From Scleromitrula shiraiana (taxonomy: Eukaryota > Ascomycota > Leotiomycetes > Helotiales > Sclerotiniaceae), in contig JABELC010000010.1 in NCBI GenBank assembly GCA_028455995.1, positions 310,001-374,000 on the forward strand: 64,000 nt of DNA, read 5' to 3'. Positions 47,404 to 57,859 of this stretch are shown here, piece by piece (position 1 is the first letter of the stretch; each line of letters begins with the position of its first letter). The position numbers and the translations under genes were made by a program. A model generated the notes under the pieces. The model ran no database searches and had not been told where the DNA came from. It worked only from the letters and a program-made list of their open reading frames with translations.

Positions 47404-48069
47404 AATATATATTAAAAAATAATAATATAAATATATCTTTAAATTTTATATACTAAAAATTATCTTTATTTTTTTTATTCTTTATTATTAATAAATTTAA
47501 TTTGAAATTTAAATTTGAAATCAAACTTTTAATATTAATAATAAATAATTATTAATATTGAATTAATAATAAAGTTAAATAAATTTTTAATCAATAAAAA
47601 TTTATTAAAAAGTTAAATGAAGATTAATAATAAGATTATTTTAAAGATAACTTTAAATTAATAGATTTTATTTAAGATTTATTTAAAATTAATTTTTAAA
47701 TTTAAAAATTAATTTATATTATACAAAATTCAATTTGTAATTAATTATAAATTTAATATATTAATATTTAAACTTTTAATATATCTAAATATTAAAATAA
47801 CCGATTTCTTAAAGTTTATTTAGGGAAATCATTAAATTCTATTTATATTGACTCCCTGAATAGGTGATGCCGTAGGGTAAGAATATGAAGTGGCTGTGGT
47901 TGACAGGACAAGTTGGAAAGTGTGACATTTTGACATCAAGAGACAAACTTTCTACTCATCGATGATGAAGTAGAATCTATTTTGAATCGTTCCAGAAATA
48001 TTGTCCTATGTATTGCGGCGAATTGTAAAATACTAGAACGAATGGAAGAGTTATCCGAACCAGATAATT

Positions 48070-48968
48070 ATGGCGAATCAAGACAGTCCCCTGTCTATAA
48101 CATCCAGTGTCGCGGGAATCCTAACATTCGTAGCAGCTATTGCTGCAGCAATATATGCTCGATTTACGTACCTACGTAACGCCGACAATGAACATTTCCA
48201 AGTCAAAACATCACTCTCATGGTATAAAACTGAGTCCGCTTGGCTTCATGATTTGATTCATGCAGCTGATGGTCCTAAAGCTCGTTCGGGAAATGAGATG
48301 GAATATCAAATGTATATATTTGTTGTGGAACAGCTTGGGAAACTTTGAAGAGAGACTGCTGGGATTAGTGACAGAGGTTGAGATTTCCGCGGCTAGTAAT
48401 GGAGAATCTAAGAGATGGACATTGGTGCCAAAAGGAATGATTCCTAGAACAAATGTAGCTATGTCTTGGGTTTCTGTTGGGGAAGAAGCTTTGGAACTGG
48501 TTAGGCAAAGGGAGGCACTAGGTGCGAGAGTTTTGTTCACATAAATGAGTATGATGTCTTCATAAGTAATTCTTCTTGGATTTGAGTTTGTGAACTGATG
48601 ATAGTAGGTGAGTTCGAGATCAAGAATCACGAGCAAAGCAAAAAGAAGAAGCAGATCAAGAAAGACTCCATCGCCTTGAGAAAATGATTTCCTCTCAACA
48701 TGAGAAACTAGATCGATTGGAAACTTTCTATCGGGTAATGCACCGAGATCGAATTGAATCGGAAGGGATCCCGCTCTCGGACATTCGTCAACCCGAGCAG
48801 TATAGATCTGATGCTTCTAGATCATCGACATCCATTATCAGTGAGGATACAACTGATGATGTCCTCGCAGCTGGTAACTTAGGAGCACCCACGATTGGAG
48901 ATCTCCAAAAGCCGATTATGACCTCACATCATTATCCAATACCCGAATCCAACATATCCGATAACTAA
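48070..48968 (+). pseudogene. Broken gene for a single-pass membrane coiled-coil protein
   Basis: The start MANQDSPLSITSS is followed by one membrane helix (VAGILTFVAAIAAAIYARF), then a helical domain. At 48340-48348 an extra T (CTTTGAAG for CTTGAAG) ends the first frame at 48346-48348. The family-like sequence EERLLGLVTEVEIS continues one frame over to a TAA at 48541-48543 (CAA type), with another stop near 48559. A third segment, RDQESRAKQKEEADQERLHR into LEKMISSQHEKLDRLE, resumes after about 48610 and ends at 48968. Proteins with this N-terminal helix and YLRNAD motif are common hypothetical proteins in related fungi; function is unknown. The 3' end overlaps the convergent DUF7719 gene by four bases. 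Confidence 0.65.
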
Positions 48969-49625
48969 AGGAATGCATATCCCTTTAATTTGAGGAACAG
49001 GAAACAGATAAAGGCACTTGGGACTGCCCAGAGAATGTTCAATTCGATGATTGACCATATCCAAATAGTTCCTATCGGTGGAGCCCGCTTCATAATAGCA
49101 AAATAACCATGTTCATTTGTAGCATATATAAGATAGCAGCCGGCGATTAAACTGACGATAAAGAAGAATATTTCGTGTAAAATAGGTTGTATTTTGGGAG
49201 GGAGTCGAGGCAATAATCTAGAGGGTTCTTGATGAGGATGGAAAGAATAAACTAAGAGCCAAATGACTAGTATTGTTAGCACATATATGAAGGTTCATAT
49301 GATATAAATACCACTTGCCAGGAAACGCTTGTGCAGTCCGAAGAAATATGTCGCTCCAAACCAATTCGACGGCATATTGATGTGTTACGAGTACATCAAA
49401 TGTGAAATGCAACATAACGAGACTAATGGTCCATAAGACTGAATCTCCAAGTCTCCCAACTAATACCTCTTCATCTTCTGAATCCAGCTCAGCTTGACGT
49501 TCCTGTTGAGCCTTAGCTAGTCCATGTTTTTCTGCGATATCAAGAAGAGTTTCTGCGGATGGGCCAGATCTATCCGGTTGTTTGAGCTTGAGTTTGGGTT
49601 CCTTTTCTTTCCGCTGTCGTCCCAT
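48965..49625 (-). CDS. DUF7719-type multi-pass membrane protein, 202 aa
   Basis: Two exons, 49625-49319 and 49266-48965, joined by an intron (49318-49267) whose donor is GCAAGT, a GC-AG intron with otherwise ideal signals (GCTAACA branch, TAG acceptor). Only this join leads from AQAFP into VIWLLVYSFHPH in frame; the total is 203 codons with stop. The N-terminus is basic (RKEKEPKLKLKQPDRSGPS). About four membrane helices follow, with the family-like blocks LHFTFDVLVTHQYA, GCYLIYATNEHGYFAIMKRAPP and WAVPSAFICFLFL. The family is fungal, probably in an internal membrane; its function is not known. Confidence 0.85.
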
Positions 49626-49990
49626 ACTTTCTAACTAGTATTAGATTTCGGTTCTTCGGGAGGATAGCTTTCTGATGTCTCGCGTCTTTAATTGCTCTTC
49701 AATAATGCAAACGCATTACTGTAGCCTTCTTCAAAATTTAATAAGCTTGTGTTATAATACGAGGCTGTAATGTACTGTACACGACACATTAAATTCATTC
49801 AATGAAGACCCCGAGGTCCCTGAAAATTTATCGGTTCGAGCCTAATTTAGCCCCGGTATTTCTTGAATAGCGCAAGGCTGAAGACCCATAAATTTATAAA
49901 TTGACATATTCCCCTCGCGCACCACCTAATGGCTCTCTCCTTCAACAGCCGTCTCTCATTTACACCTTAAACCTTGAGGTATACGTCAAA

Positions 49991-50952
49991 ATGCAATGGA
50001 CGTATTTCTTAACTATCCCAATTATCATGTTTGCTGCTTGGCAATACACAATTACTGTTATTAGGTCGCGATTTCCTACTTTGCGTAATAAACGTATTTG
50101 TTTACTTATAGCACACCCAGATGACGAGGCTATGTTTTTTGCGCCAACAGTCCTGGCACTTACACAGCCAGATCTAGGAAATCATGTTAAGATATTGTGT
50201 CTAAGTAGTGGTGAGTAGGTAAGGATATAGTATGGAGAAACAAATGTATTGATACGAATTAGGTGATGCGGATGGCTTGGGGGAAACTAGGAAGAAGGAG
50301 TTGGTTAAGAGTGGAATGGAACTGGGATTGCGGAAAGAGGAGGATGTTTTTGTGATTGAAAATCCGTACGTATCTCTAGGAATTATTTGATTACTTGTGA
50401 TACTGATAGATTATTCCACCATATAGAGATTTCCCAGATAGTATGACGACTACCTGGGATAAACAAAAGATCTCAGATCTCCTTTCCTCCGCCTTCTCAC
50501 CTCCTGCCATTCAGAAAAAGAATCCCGCTGCTGCTCCTACCGCAACGATTGATGTTCTAATAACCTTCGATTCAACGGGGATATCGTCTCATCCAAACCA
50601 TATTTCTCTATACCATGGATCTCGGCATTTTATTGCTAGCCTCATGCGAACTAGATCCGGTTGGCAATGTCCCATAGATTTATACACCCTTACTAGCATT
50701 TCCATCTTTCGGAAATACACATCTTTCATGGATACTATTATTACTTTGGTGTTTACAGCGTTTGCTAAGAGGGAAACTGGGCAACATCCGAGTCCATTGA
50801 TCTTTGTGAGTGGAGTAGATGAAGTCAGAACGGGACAAAAGGCTATGACAACGGCACATAAAAGTCAAATGAGATGGTTTAGATGGGGCTGGATTGGGCT
50901 ATCAAGATATATGGTAGTCAACGATCTGAAGTTAGAGAAGATTATTGTATAA
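49991..50952 (+). CDS. GPI12: GPI-anchor GlcNAc-PI de-N-acetylase (PIG-L/Gpi12), 282 aa
   Basis: Three exons, 49991-50210, 50263-50365 and 50427-50952, giving 283 codons with stop. An N-terminal membrane anchor (FLTIPIIMFAAWQYTITVI) is followed by the metal-binding AHPDDE motif (residues 41-46), LCLSSGDADGLGETR across the first splice, and the SSHPNH motif that supplies further zinc ligands. The enzyme removes the acetyl group from GlcNAc-phosphatidylinositol on the cytosolic face of the ER, the second step of GPI-anchor synthesis. Length and motif spacing match fungal Gpi12. It lies divergently 365 bases from the DUF7719 gene. It looks intact. Confidence 0.93.
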
Positions 50953-51257
50953 TTGATTGCTATATCTAGACAGCAATACCTTTTAAGGTTCTTTGATTAA
51001 TGACCAACTATCCCTAATGTCTGGGTTAATGAAGTACGTATAAACAACCTTTGATAACATCTTTTGAATGATTATCATTTAAAAAGTGGCTTTTCTAGAT
51101 ACTAAAACGTTTGTGCACGGCATCGGTCTTTAATATCTCAGATTTATGTAACAACCAACAGCCAAATTGCAAATAGTCTCTTTTTTAAACCTAATCCGAA
51201 AGTCTATGACCACTGCATCGTGATGAGTATTAACTAAAAACCAAAGCGTTCATTGAC
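50953..51257. other. Short spacer
   Basis: 3' region between the convergent GPI12 gene and the Cys-rich relic. No feature seen. Confidence 0.6.
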
Positions 51258-51664
51258 TTATTTCTTCGTCTTCGTCTTCTTCGGCTTCGGCTTCGGCTTC
51301 GACGCCGCCTTCCTCTCTTCCTCCTTTGCCTTCTTCTTTGAGCCCTAGGCTTCTTCTTCTTCCCTAGGGAACCAAAATCTAGTCTGTTGTCGGATGAATA
51401 CGTATAGCTGTCAGACCTTGTAATAATGCGAGGACAGTCTTTACATACTCCCTTCTTTACAATGCTTTGCCCAGAATTCCGTCGTAGAGTTACTGGGCGA
51501 CCTGTTGTAATAGCGATCTGCCCAGCTGATAAATTTCTATGATCATCACAACGAATTAACTCGACTATCTGACAACCGCATAATGTATAGTCTACGTAGT
51601 CGAGGTAACAACAAGCTGAGGAACTCGTTTTGATTTGAATTCTTAAATTGAGTGTATATTTGGT
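51258..51664 (-). pseudogene. Cys-rich protein relic with Lys-rich tail
   Basis: Reading leftward from 51664, an open stretch without an ATG gives SSSACCYLDYVDYTLCGCQI, then VELIRC, TTGRPVTLRR and KKGVCKDCP, a paired-Cys pattern like a small zinc-binding or secreted protein. Near 51343 the frame must change by one base to continue as GSKKKAKEEERKAASKPKPK to the TAA at 51258-51260. A TAA lies just upstream at 51665-51667. A candidate start exon (MKSTPSILFFSLF, about 52117) is cut off by the MITE at 51719-52070. The (GAAGCC)n tract encodes the KP repeats. I do not recognise the family. Confidence 0.5.
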
Positions 51665-51718
51665 TTATTACAGCGGTATTTTGTGTAATCGAAGGAGTTA
51701 AAGGACGTTTTAGTTGTA

Positions 51719-52070
51719 TCGTACGGAAGTCTGATTCAGACTCCAGTGGAATGCTCTATAAAATTAAAAATACTTTATAGTAAGCGTTTGTAAATTATAG
51801 TTATATCATATTTATTTAAATTATATATACTATATATATAAGTTTTATATAAATTATAAGAATTAATAAACTAATAGAATTTATTTAAATAGTATTTTTT
51901 AAATTAAATTATAGGTTAAAGTTGAATATTATAAGACTTATACATATCTTAAGTTATACATATTCAAGTTACTAGTAGTATGAAAATAAACGAACCGTTA
52001 TAATTTAGTATTGTAAAGCCTATAAGCTACAGGGTATTCCACTGGAGTCTAGATCAGACTTCCGTCACGG
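51719..52070. mobile_element. MITE with TA target duplication, 352 bp
   Basis: The left end TCGTACGGAAGTCTGATTCA and the right end (complement of CCGTGACGGAAGTCTGATCT) form long imperfect TIRs continuing through GACTCCAGTGGAAT, about 40 bp each. TA flanks both ends (51717-51718, 52071-52072). The core is A/T-rich with no frame. A Tc1/mariner-type MITE is the best reading. Confidence 0.8.
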
Positions 52071-53220
52071 TATTGGACTGTGGTGTTTCTGGTTGAATAG
52101 AGAAAAGAATAGGATTGATGGAGTAGACTTCATAGAGGGGATGTGAACCTATCTATTTATAGTTCTCGGTCTTCTTCTGGCCAACGAAGAGGTTCAGTTA
52201 CTGTGTTTTCCGGATTACTCAGTGACTATCAAGAAATAAGCAATCGGTCACTTCGGCAAACTACCTATATATTAGGCATTGTAAGAAGGTCCTGACCCAA
52301 GTGTTTTGAAATTGGCCACTCAATGACGGCCAAAAACGATGTTTCGAAGGATCCAGCTTACTACCGAGAAAAGTTTAAGGGGTGGCCAAGACCTCAAGTA
52401 TGAAGCGAGATTTGTGGATATATACCATCCAATTGCAACCGCCGACCCTATTTGAGAGCATGGCTTGGAGTTCTATAAAAATCTTTGGAAATGAGAAAAT
52501 TGAATCTCTGAGGTCAATTACGGATAGCCATGCCTAGGATATGCAAACATAGTATCTATCTAATTATACAATTGAACTAGCATAGAACAAATAGAATCTT
52601 ACAAGCAAACATTCCTTAAAGAACGTTTCTATTGTTGCCTTGTTGTTTGCCTTTATGTTTCCTTGCATTTCTTTTTTCGCCAAAATTCCGAGCCTCCATA
52701 TAGATTGGGAAGTCTTCCTACTTGCATACTGTAGTCATTCTGCTATACTAGACTTCAATCCAACGGTAAGGTTCGACTGGGCAAGATTTGTATTTATAAT
52801 TCATTCATTTATCTTGGAGATAAGGTATTCTTACTATGGCCTCATATGCTAGAGTTAATTCACTCTAATCTAACATCTTTTGTTCAATCAGAAATGGATA
52901 ATCACATATGACTTCATCTGATGCCTGATCCTCTCATTCACTTCTCAAATGGTACTTCGGATAATGAATCTAATATTAAGATTCCTCATACTATTATACA
53001 AGATTTTCCTCTTTGCTCGTTTGTTTAGACTCTATGAGCAAATGTCTTCTATATGGAACTCCAAATTTGAATTAATACCAAACTTTTACACATTATCCAT
53101 ATACAACACTAATCGTAAGTTTTGGATATTATCCTATGAACATCTATATCATCTAGGATAGTTACGGACAAATGTCGTAACCTTCAAATCTATAGGTTCT
53201 CTTCAACGTCGATCTCCATC
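52071..53220. other. Intergenic region upstream of the coiled-coil gene
   Basis: Short hydrophobic frames (52640-52852, 52949-53161) show no motif and are probably chance. No repeat or RNA gene is recognised. T/C-rich leader sequence ends just before the ATG at 53221. Confidence 0.55.
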
Positions 53221-54342
53221 ATGGTGCGAACACGCCGTGGCTCTTATGCATCCAAAGAAACCGATCGTCGCATCAAGAATATCAAAACTACACCAGCTAC
53301 TTCCGTAACATCTATTTCTCCAACGGCACAGCAACGCCAGCAAGATGTTGTTGATAAAGAATTGAATCTAGTTACTAAAGAGGTAGAAAACATAGCTTCG
53401 CCCATAGCGTTACAGCCATGCTATACTCCGATGGATCTTGAATACGATGATCAAGGCCAACAAGTCAAGGGCCCAGAACAACTACCTGATACCTTTGCCT
53501 TCTCCGCAGATCATACACAAAATCAAAACAACCGCATACAGAAACTTGAAGCTGAGCTTGCTTCTATGAAAGTTCTATTACTGGCGCAAAGTAATTTGGT
53601 AAATTGATAACATCCACTTGATTCTTAACTTTGAGCTATCTCGGCGTCAGGTTGGGATACTTTCCACTCTTCGTCGTCTTTATTCTTATGTTCTTCATCT
53701 TCATCCCAGCATAAGTGTTCATCTTGCCCAGCTTACAACTAGAAATGCTATGCTAACAAATTTATACACCTACAGCACCCTAATATCTATCAACCCTCTT
53801 CAACACCTGTCGATAACTCCATACCGGAAAAGAGTCTCATCGATATCAAGATTCAGGAACACGCAATCATGATGAGAGATAGAGAGAAAAATGCGCTGAA
53901 TATGAAACAGTTGGCCGCGAGATGTACGGCTCTAGATGCAAAAAGTTTGTTGGATGATAATCGGGTATTTATTTCCTCCTGATCAGCACCATTCTCATCT
54001 ACTTCACATCTCACTTCCTGCCCTTTCTTCTTTTCCAAAAAGCTGATAAATACAAATTAGATCCGGGAGCTCGAGAAATCCTTAGGAGAACATATCGACC
54101 TTGTAGGCGATCTTACCGTGCAAAACGGTATATTAGAAAATGAGATATTGGATATGAAGAAGATGGAGAAGGATGATGTGGTTATTTTGTTGGAGCTTAG
54201 GGTTAGAGTCGCGATGTGGAACGCTTGGTATTCGTCGGTGGTACTGGGCAATGGTAACGATGCGAGTGTGGTAGGTGGAAATATACATGGGCGGTCGAGT
54301 GGTTGGAATGAGGTGGAAGATAAGGTGATGGGTGGTACTTAG
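53221..54342 (+). CDS. Hypothetical coiled-coil protein, 282 aa
   Basis: Three exons, 53221-53598, 53776-53964 and 54061-54342, all phase 0, totalling 283 codons with stop. The first intron has a GCTAACA branch and TACAG acceptor. The basic start (MVRTRRGSYASKETDRR) is followed by a disordered Gln/Thr region and a helix IQKLEAELASMKVLLLAQSN. The second and third exons carry more coiled coil (IKIQEHAIMMRDREKNALNM; IRELEKSLGEHIDLVGDLTV). The end is Gly/Ser-rich with several Trp. No catalytic motif is seen and I do not recognise the family. A structural or scaffold role would fit but is only inferred. Confidence 0.7.
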
Positions 54343-54620
54343 GGGAGACGAAAGGTGATAGAGAGAGGGCTTGATGCGATGCTTCAGCTTGTTATTTTTC
54401 TAGATTTTATGAAGAGAAATTGTTTTTGGATATGATACCCTACGCGATAGATATAAGCTAGCTATAGTAATAAGATCAATCATAACCTACGAGATGATAC
54501 ATTGTAGTAATATCCTAGTATATCAAAATAACAACGTTATATTTCAAACTTTTTATTTGATTTCATCACTTTATGGTTGATGTTGAAATTTCAATATGAA
54601 ATTTCAAAGAAGTTCAAACC

Positions 54621-55705
54621 TTATCTCATCCTCAGACCCTTCGATATATTGCCCCACATAAAAATTTTTTGACCAATAATATTCTTTAATTTTTTTACTT
54701 GAGGTGCACCGAAGGGTCTGAAAGTATTTGGTTACTACTTTAGTATAAATATAAACAAATCGATATATCGATAACTTTTTAAATAATAATAATAAATTAA
54801 TTAATAATTATAACTTTTTGAAATCGATTATATAAATTAAAATGAATTTTTTTATTATTTTCATATATATTATATTATTATAACTTAAAATTTTAATATA
54901 CAATTATATTATTAAAAAAAAAAAAATACATTTTCAAACATAAACATTTTACAATAATAAATACCTACTCCTTTAAAAATCAATAACTACAACTCTTTTA
55001 AATAAATCTAACAATATATTGAAAATCTCTTAATCGATTTAATCTTTGTTATATAAAAAAATCCTTTAAAAAAGATTATAATTATTGATTTTAAAGAAAA
55101 TAAATACTAATAAAATATTAATAATGATTTAAAGAAATACCTTAAACTTAAAGCATTTTACTTTAAAATTCAACCTCAAATTCAACTTCAAATCCAACTC
55201 AAATCCAACCCTTTTAACTATCTTTTAATATAACTACAACGCCGCTGATACAATTAGAATATTCAACTTAAAATAACGATTCAATTAAGCCTAAAATTAT
55301 TATTAATATACAAATATTAAAAATAAAGGAATTGAATAAATTAAAATTTAAAACAAACCTTGTTTATATAAAATTTTTAAAAATAAAGATTTTAAATCAA
55401 CTATATAATCTAAATAACTAATATTAATTATATAAATATTAATAAATAAAAACTTTCAAATAATATAATTCTTTTTTAAATAAGTTATAATTAAAAAATA
55501 AAAATATAAAATTAAAATACTCTCACCAAACAAAATCGATTCTCACCAAAAAAACACCCAAAATGCCTCAGACCCTTGCAGAGTTGAACTGCTTCGGTTA
55601 AAAAATAAGTAATTTTCATACTAAAACACTAGTAATTTTCCCATATTATAACATTCCAAGTTATTATTATTCAGTTCAACTCCCAAGGGTCTGAGGATGA
55701 GATAA
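54621..55705. mobile_element. Foldback-type DNA element with 8-bp target duplication, 1085 bp
   Basis: Perfect 21-bp terminal inverted repeats begin TTATCTCATCCTCAGACCCT. The perfect 8-bp duplication TTCAAACC flanks the element (54613-54620, 55706-55713), as hAT elements make. Each end also folds on itself: TCAGACCCTTCG at 54632-54643 pairs with 54711-54722, and CCTCAGACCCTTG...GAGTTGAACT near 55566-55590 pairs with 55673-55696. Between the arms lies RIP-like A/T sequence without coding capacity. Confidence 0.88.
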
Positions 55706-56144
55706 TTCAAACCTCAAAACAGTCACAAAGCCCCAAACGTGATACAATGATGTTGATAAACGCACGTGCCGACACGTGCTGACGTGACACCGTGACGTGA
55801 TATTCAAAAATCTCAGACCAATAATAGACCACAGCACCGAATGCTACGCCGCAAAAGGTAAGTAATCCGTGAGGCTATGCATGTAACAATGGATGCTGTG
55901 CGTGTTGTGCTGTGCCTTATCCCTGCATGATGATTTGATTGATCACTGATTCCTTTTCTCCCATTCTTCAACGGCCCGGCGGCATACATAGATTGGTTAG
56001 GTGGCTCTCTCTCTTTCTCTCCTCTTACAGGCTCACTACATCATCAACTGAACTGTAATCTACTCTCAATTGCGCCTTTCACTTACTGTTACTTTCACCC
56101 CAAGGCAACGATATTAGAGAAGTCTTAAATATCTATACCAAACA
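55706..56144. promoter_or_regulatory. Promoter region with ACGTG cluster
   Basis: Upstream of the membrane-protein gene, 55735-55802 holds six ACGTG cores, including GCACGTGC, ACACGTGC, TGACGTGA and GTGACGTGAT. They are CRE- and E-box-like sites for bZIP/bHLH factors. The CT-rich run TCTCTCTCTTTCTCTCC at about 56006-56022 is a usual fungal leader element. Binding is inferred. Confidence 0.45.
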
Positions 56145-56787
56145 ATGGCTTTCTTCCTTACTTTCCAGCGCTCCACTGACTCCCCCATTGGCTTTACCGT
56201 TTCTCTTCCTACTCCCTCTTCCGGTGAAGAACCCTTCCCCTCCTGGCTCCTAAACTGGGATTCCTCCACCACCTCTCGCAGTCGAAAAGCCACTTCCATC
56301 CTCGCACTTCTCTGTCACTTACCTCTAAACTGGTCTTACATCAGTACATCTTCGCGTGGTCTATGGTTCGTGTTAAGGATATTATTCAGTTTTGCGAATT
56401 TCTGCTGTATATGTTGGGGTGTGAAGAGGTTGGATGAGGTTAGAGGGGAGAGAGCGGTGGGGTATTTTAGGTTAGTGATACCTTTACACCTTTGTCTGTT
56501 TCTCTTCATCATCTCATATCTTATCATCAAATGGATCTCTAATTTAATACGTGCACGTGTGAAATAGCCTCAATCGCCAAACCTTCGACTTCATACTAGG
56601 ATCTCTATTCTTCATTTGGGGGATCGCATCGTTATTGATTATGACGGCAGTGAGGAATACGGACTTTTGGGGGATGCTTCTTCTTGCGTACCTCTTTTGG
56701 CCTGCGAGTTGGATTGCCGATGTGGTATGTATGGGCGTAGGTTGGATTACTACTTGGGAAAGAGAGGGAGGTGTGGTTTTGGGGTGA
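56145..56787 (+). CDS. Hypothetical four-helix membrane protein, 181 aa
   Basis: Two exons, 56145-56470 and 56568-56787, joined by a GT-AG intron (GTTAGT...AATAG); 182 codons with stop. After a Ser/Pro-rich N-terminus with SPIGFTVSLPTPSSGEEPFP come hydrophobic segments near residues 50-70 and 76-95 (WFVLRILFSFANFCCICWG), then two in exon 2 (FILGSLFFIWGIASLLIM and FWGMLLLAYLFWPASWIADV). Arg/Glu-rich loops separate them. I do not recognise the family; a small organelle or ER membrane protein is likely. The exon 2 join is well supported because it continues the membrane topology. Confidence 0.75.
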
Positions 56788-57859
56788 TGGATGAATGGAT
56801 TGAGAAGGGTGCGCGCGGGGAAGATGGCGGGATTTATTAAGGGGAATCGATGGTTTTTTATGTTGGAAGGTGAATTTTTTTGTATGTGGAGTTTGTTTGG
56901 GAGATACCTTGATTGATTGGAGATGATAGTATGAAGATATTTACAATTGCTGTATGATGAAAGAGGGTTTTATTCTTAATTAACAGTTGTCGATATAGTC
57001 TCTAAAATCGCGAATGAAGTTTCCGGCAAGCGTCAGATAAGGTAAGGTCAACAATGCGTTTATCAAGCTTAATTTGCGGATGTCCCAAAACCTCGAACGC
57101 AAATCGCGATGGATACATTCTCCAAATCTTTTGAGAGATGAATATGTACCCACCCATGAGCTCGCCCATATTACATCTGTCAGTGGTGAATCCTTGGGAC
57201 TGAAACATGAGCAGATTTTTAGATTCAAAGATCTCACGAGAATAGCACGAAATTTCATATGATATTGTATACGCTAATTCTCAAGCTCTTTACAACTGCA
57301 TTTACATGTTGACCTGCGTTAATTGTTTGGTTATCTAATAAATTTGACTGCATCGTCAGGTACAATTGCAGGATATATATGGCATCTAAAGCTAGAATTC
57401 AATGTGAAGTTATTTAGGCATATTTGGGCTTTTTTATTATATTGGACTTCCATTGAGTGTTGTTATCTGTTTTTGTTTTGCAGTTTTGAGCTTGGTGACG
57501 TGCGATCTCATTGACTTATGGCGCTGCTAGTTCGAGAGCCAAATGTAGATTGCTTTCTAAAACTTTATGCAGTTCCAAGACTTCCAAACTTCGAGAGGTA
57601 TCCACCTTGGGATTCAGTTTGAAGGCTTTAGAGCATTTCAGATAAATGCAGTAACATCATTAAGTCCGAAGATGCTTATCGGTAACGAACTTTGCACACA
57701 TCCAAAATTGAGATTCAATGCTGGAACTGAGGTAAATAATGAAATAGTCCACATTTTTAAGAACCTACATATCACAAACTGCTATCACACTACCATTTCC
57801 TTCTCCTAATCCAGAATCGAAACGAATACTAGCCCGTACTGATATCAGCAAGATAGAAC
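56788..57859. other. Region with one weak candidate gene
   Basis: Apart from the weak minus-strand model at 57002-57258 I see only AT-rich spacer. Short plus-strand frames (57323-57514, 57567-57809) have no motif. Confidence 0.5.
57002..57258 (-). CDS. Possible small protein or last-exon remnant, 72 aa
   Basis: Two tentative exons, 57258-57238 (MKFRAIL) and 57199-57002, with a GTGAGA donor and TTTCAG acceptor; the intron would be only 38 nt. The second exon reads GGYIFISQKIWRMYPSRFAF, then EVLGHPQIKLDKR and DACRKLHSRF, which looks protein-like, but the opposite strand and another frame are also open. It could equally be the 3' remnant of a larger lost gene. Confidence 0.3.

Larger units (their letters stand above)
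40499..47877. mobile_element. TIR DNA transposon split by a nested LTR retrotransposon
   Basis: The left end CCCTACGGTATCACCTATTC (40499 onward) and the right end (its complement with one T/C difference, to 47877) form 25-bp terminal inverted repeats. Each end is flanked by TAA (40496-40498 and 47878-47880). Removing the nested retroelement and its duplication leaves about 794 bp, so the host element is non-autonomous. The 3-bp TAA duplication fits the TWA target of PIF/Harbinger; the superfamily is inferred. Sequence inside the ends is AT-saturated. Confidence 0.85.

Noticed and set aside
49820..49860. GGTTCGAGCC resembling a tRNA T-arm
   Set aside because: No acceptor stem, D-arm or anticodon arm can be built around it.
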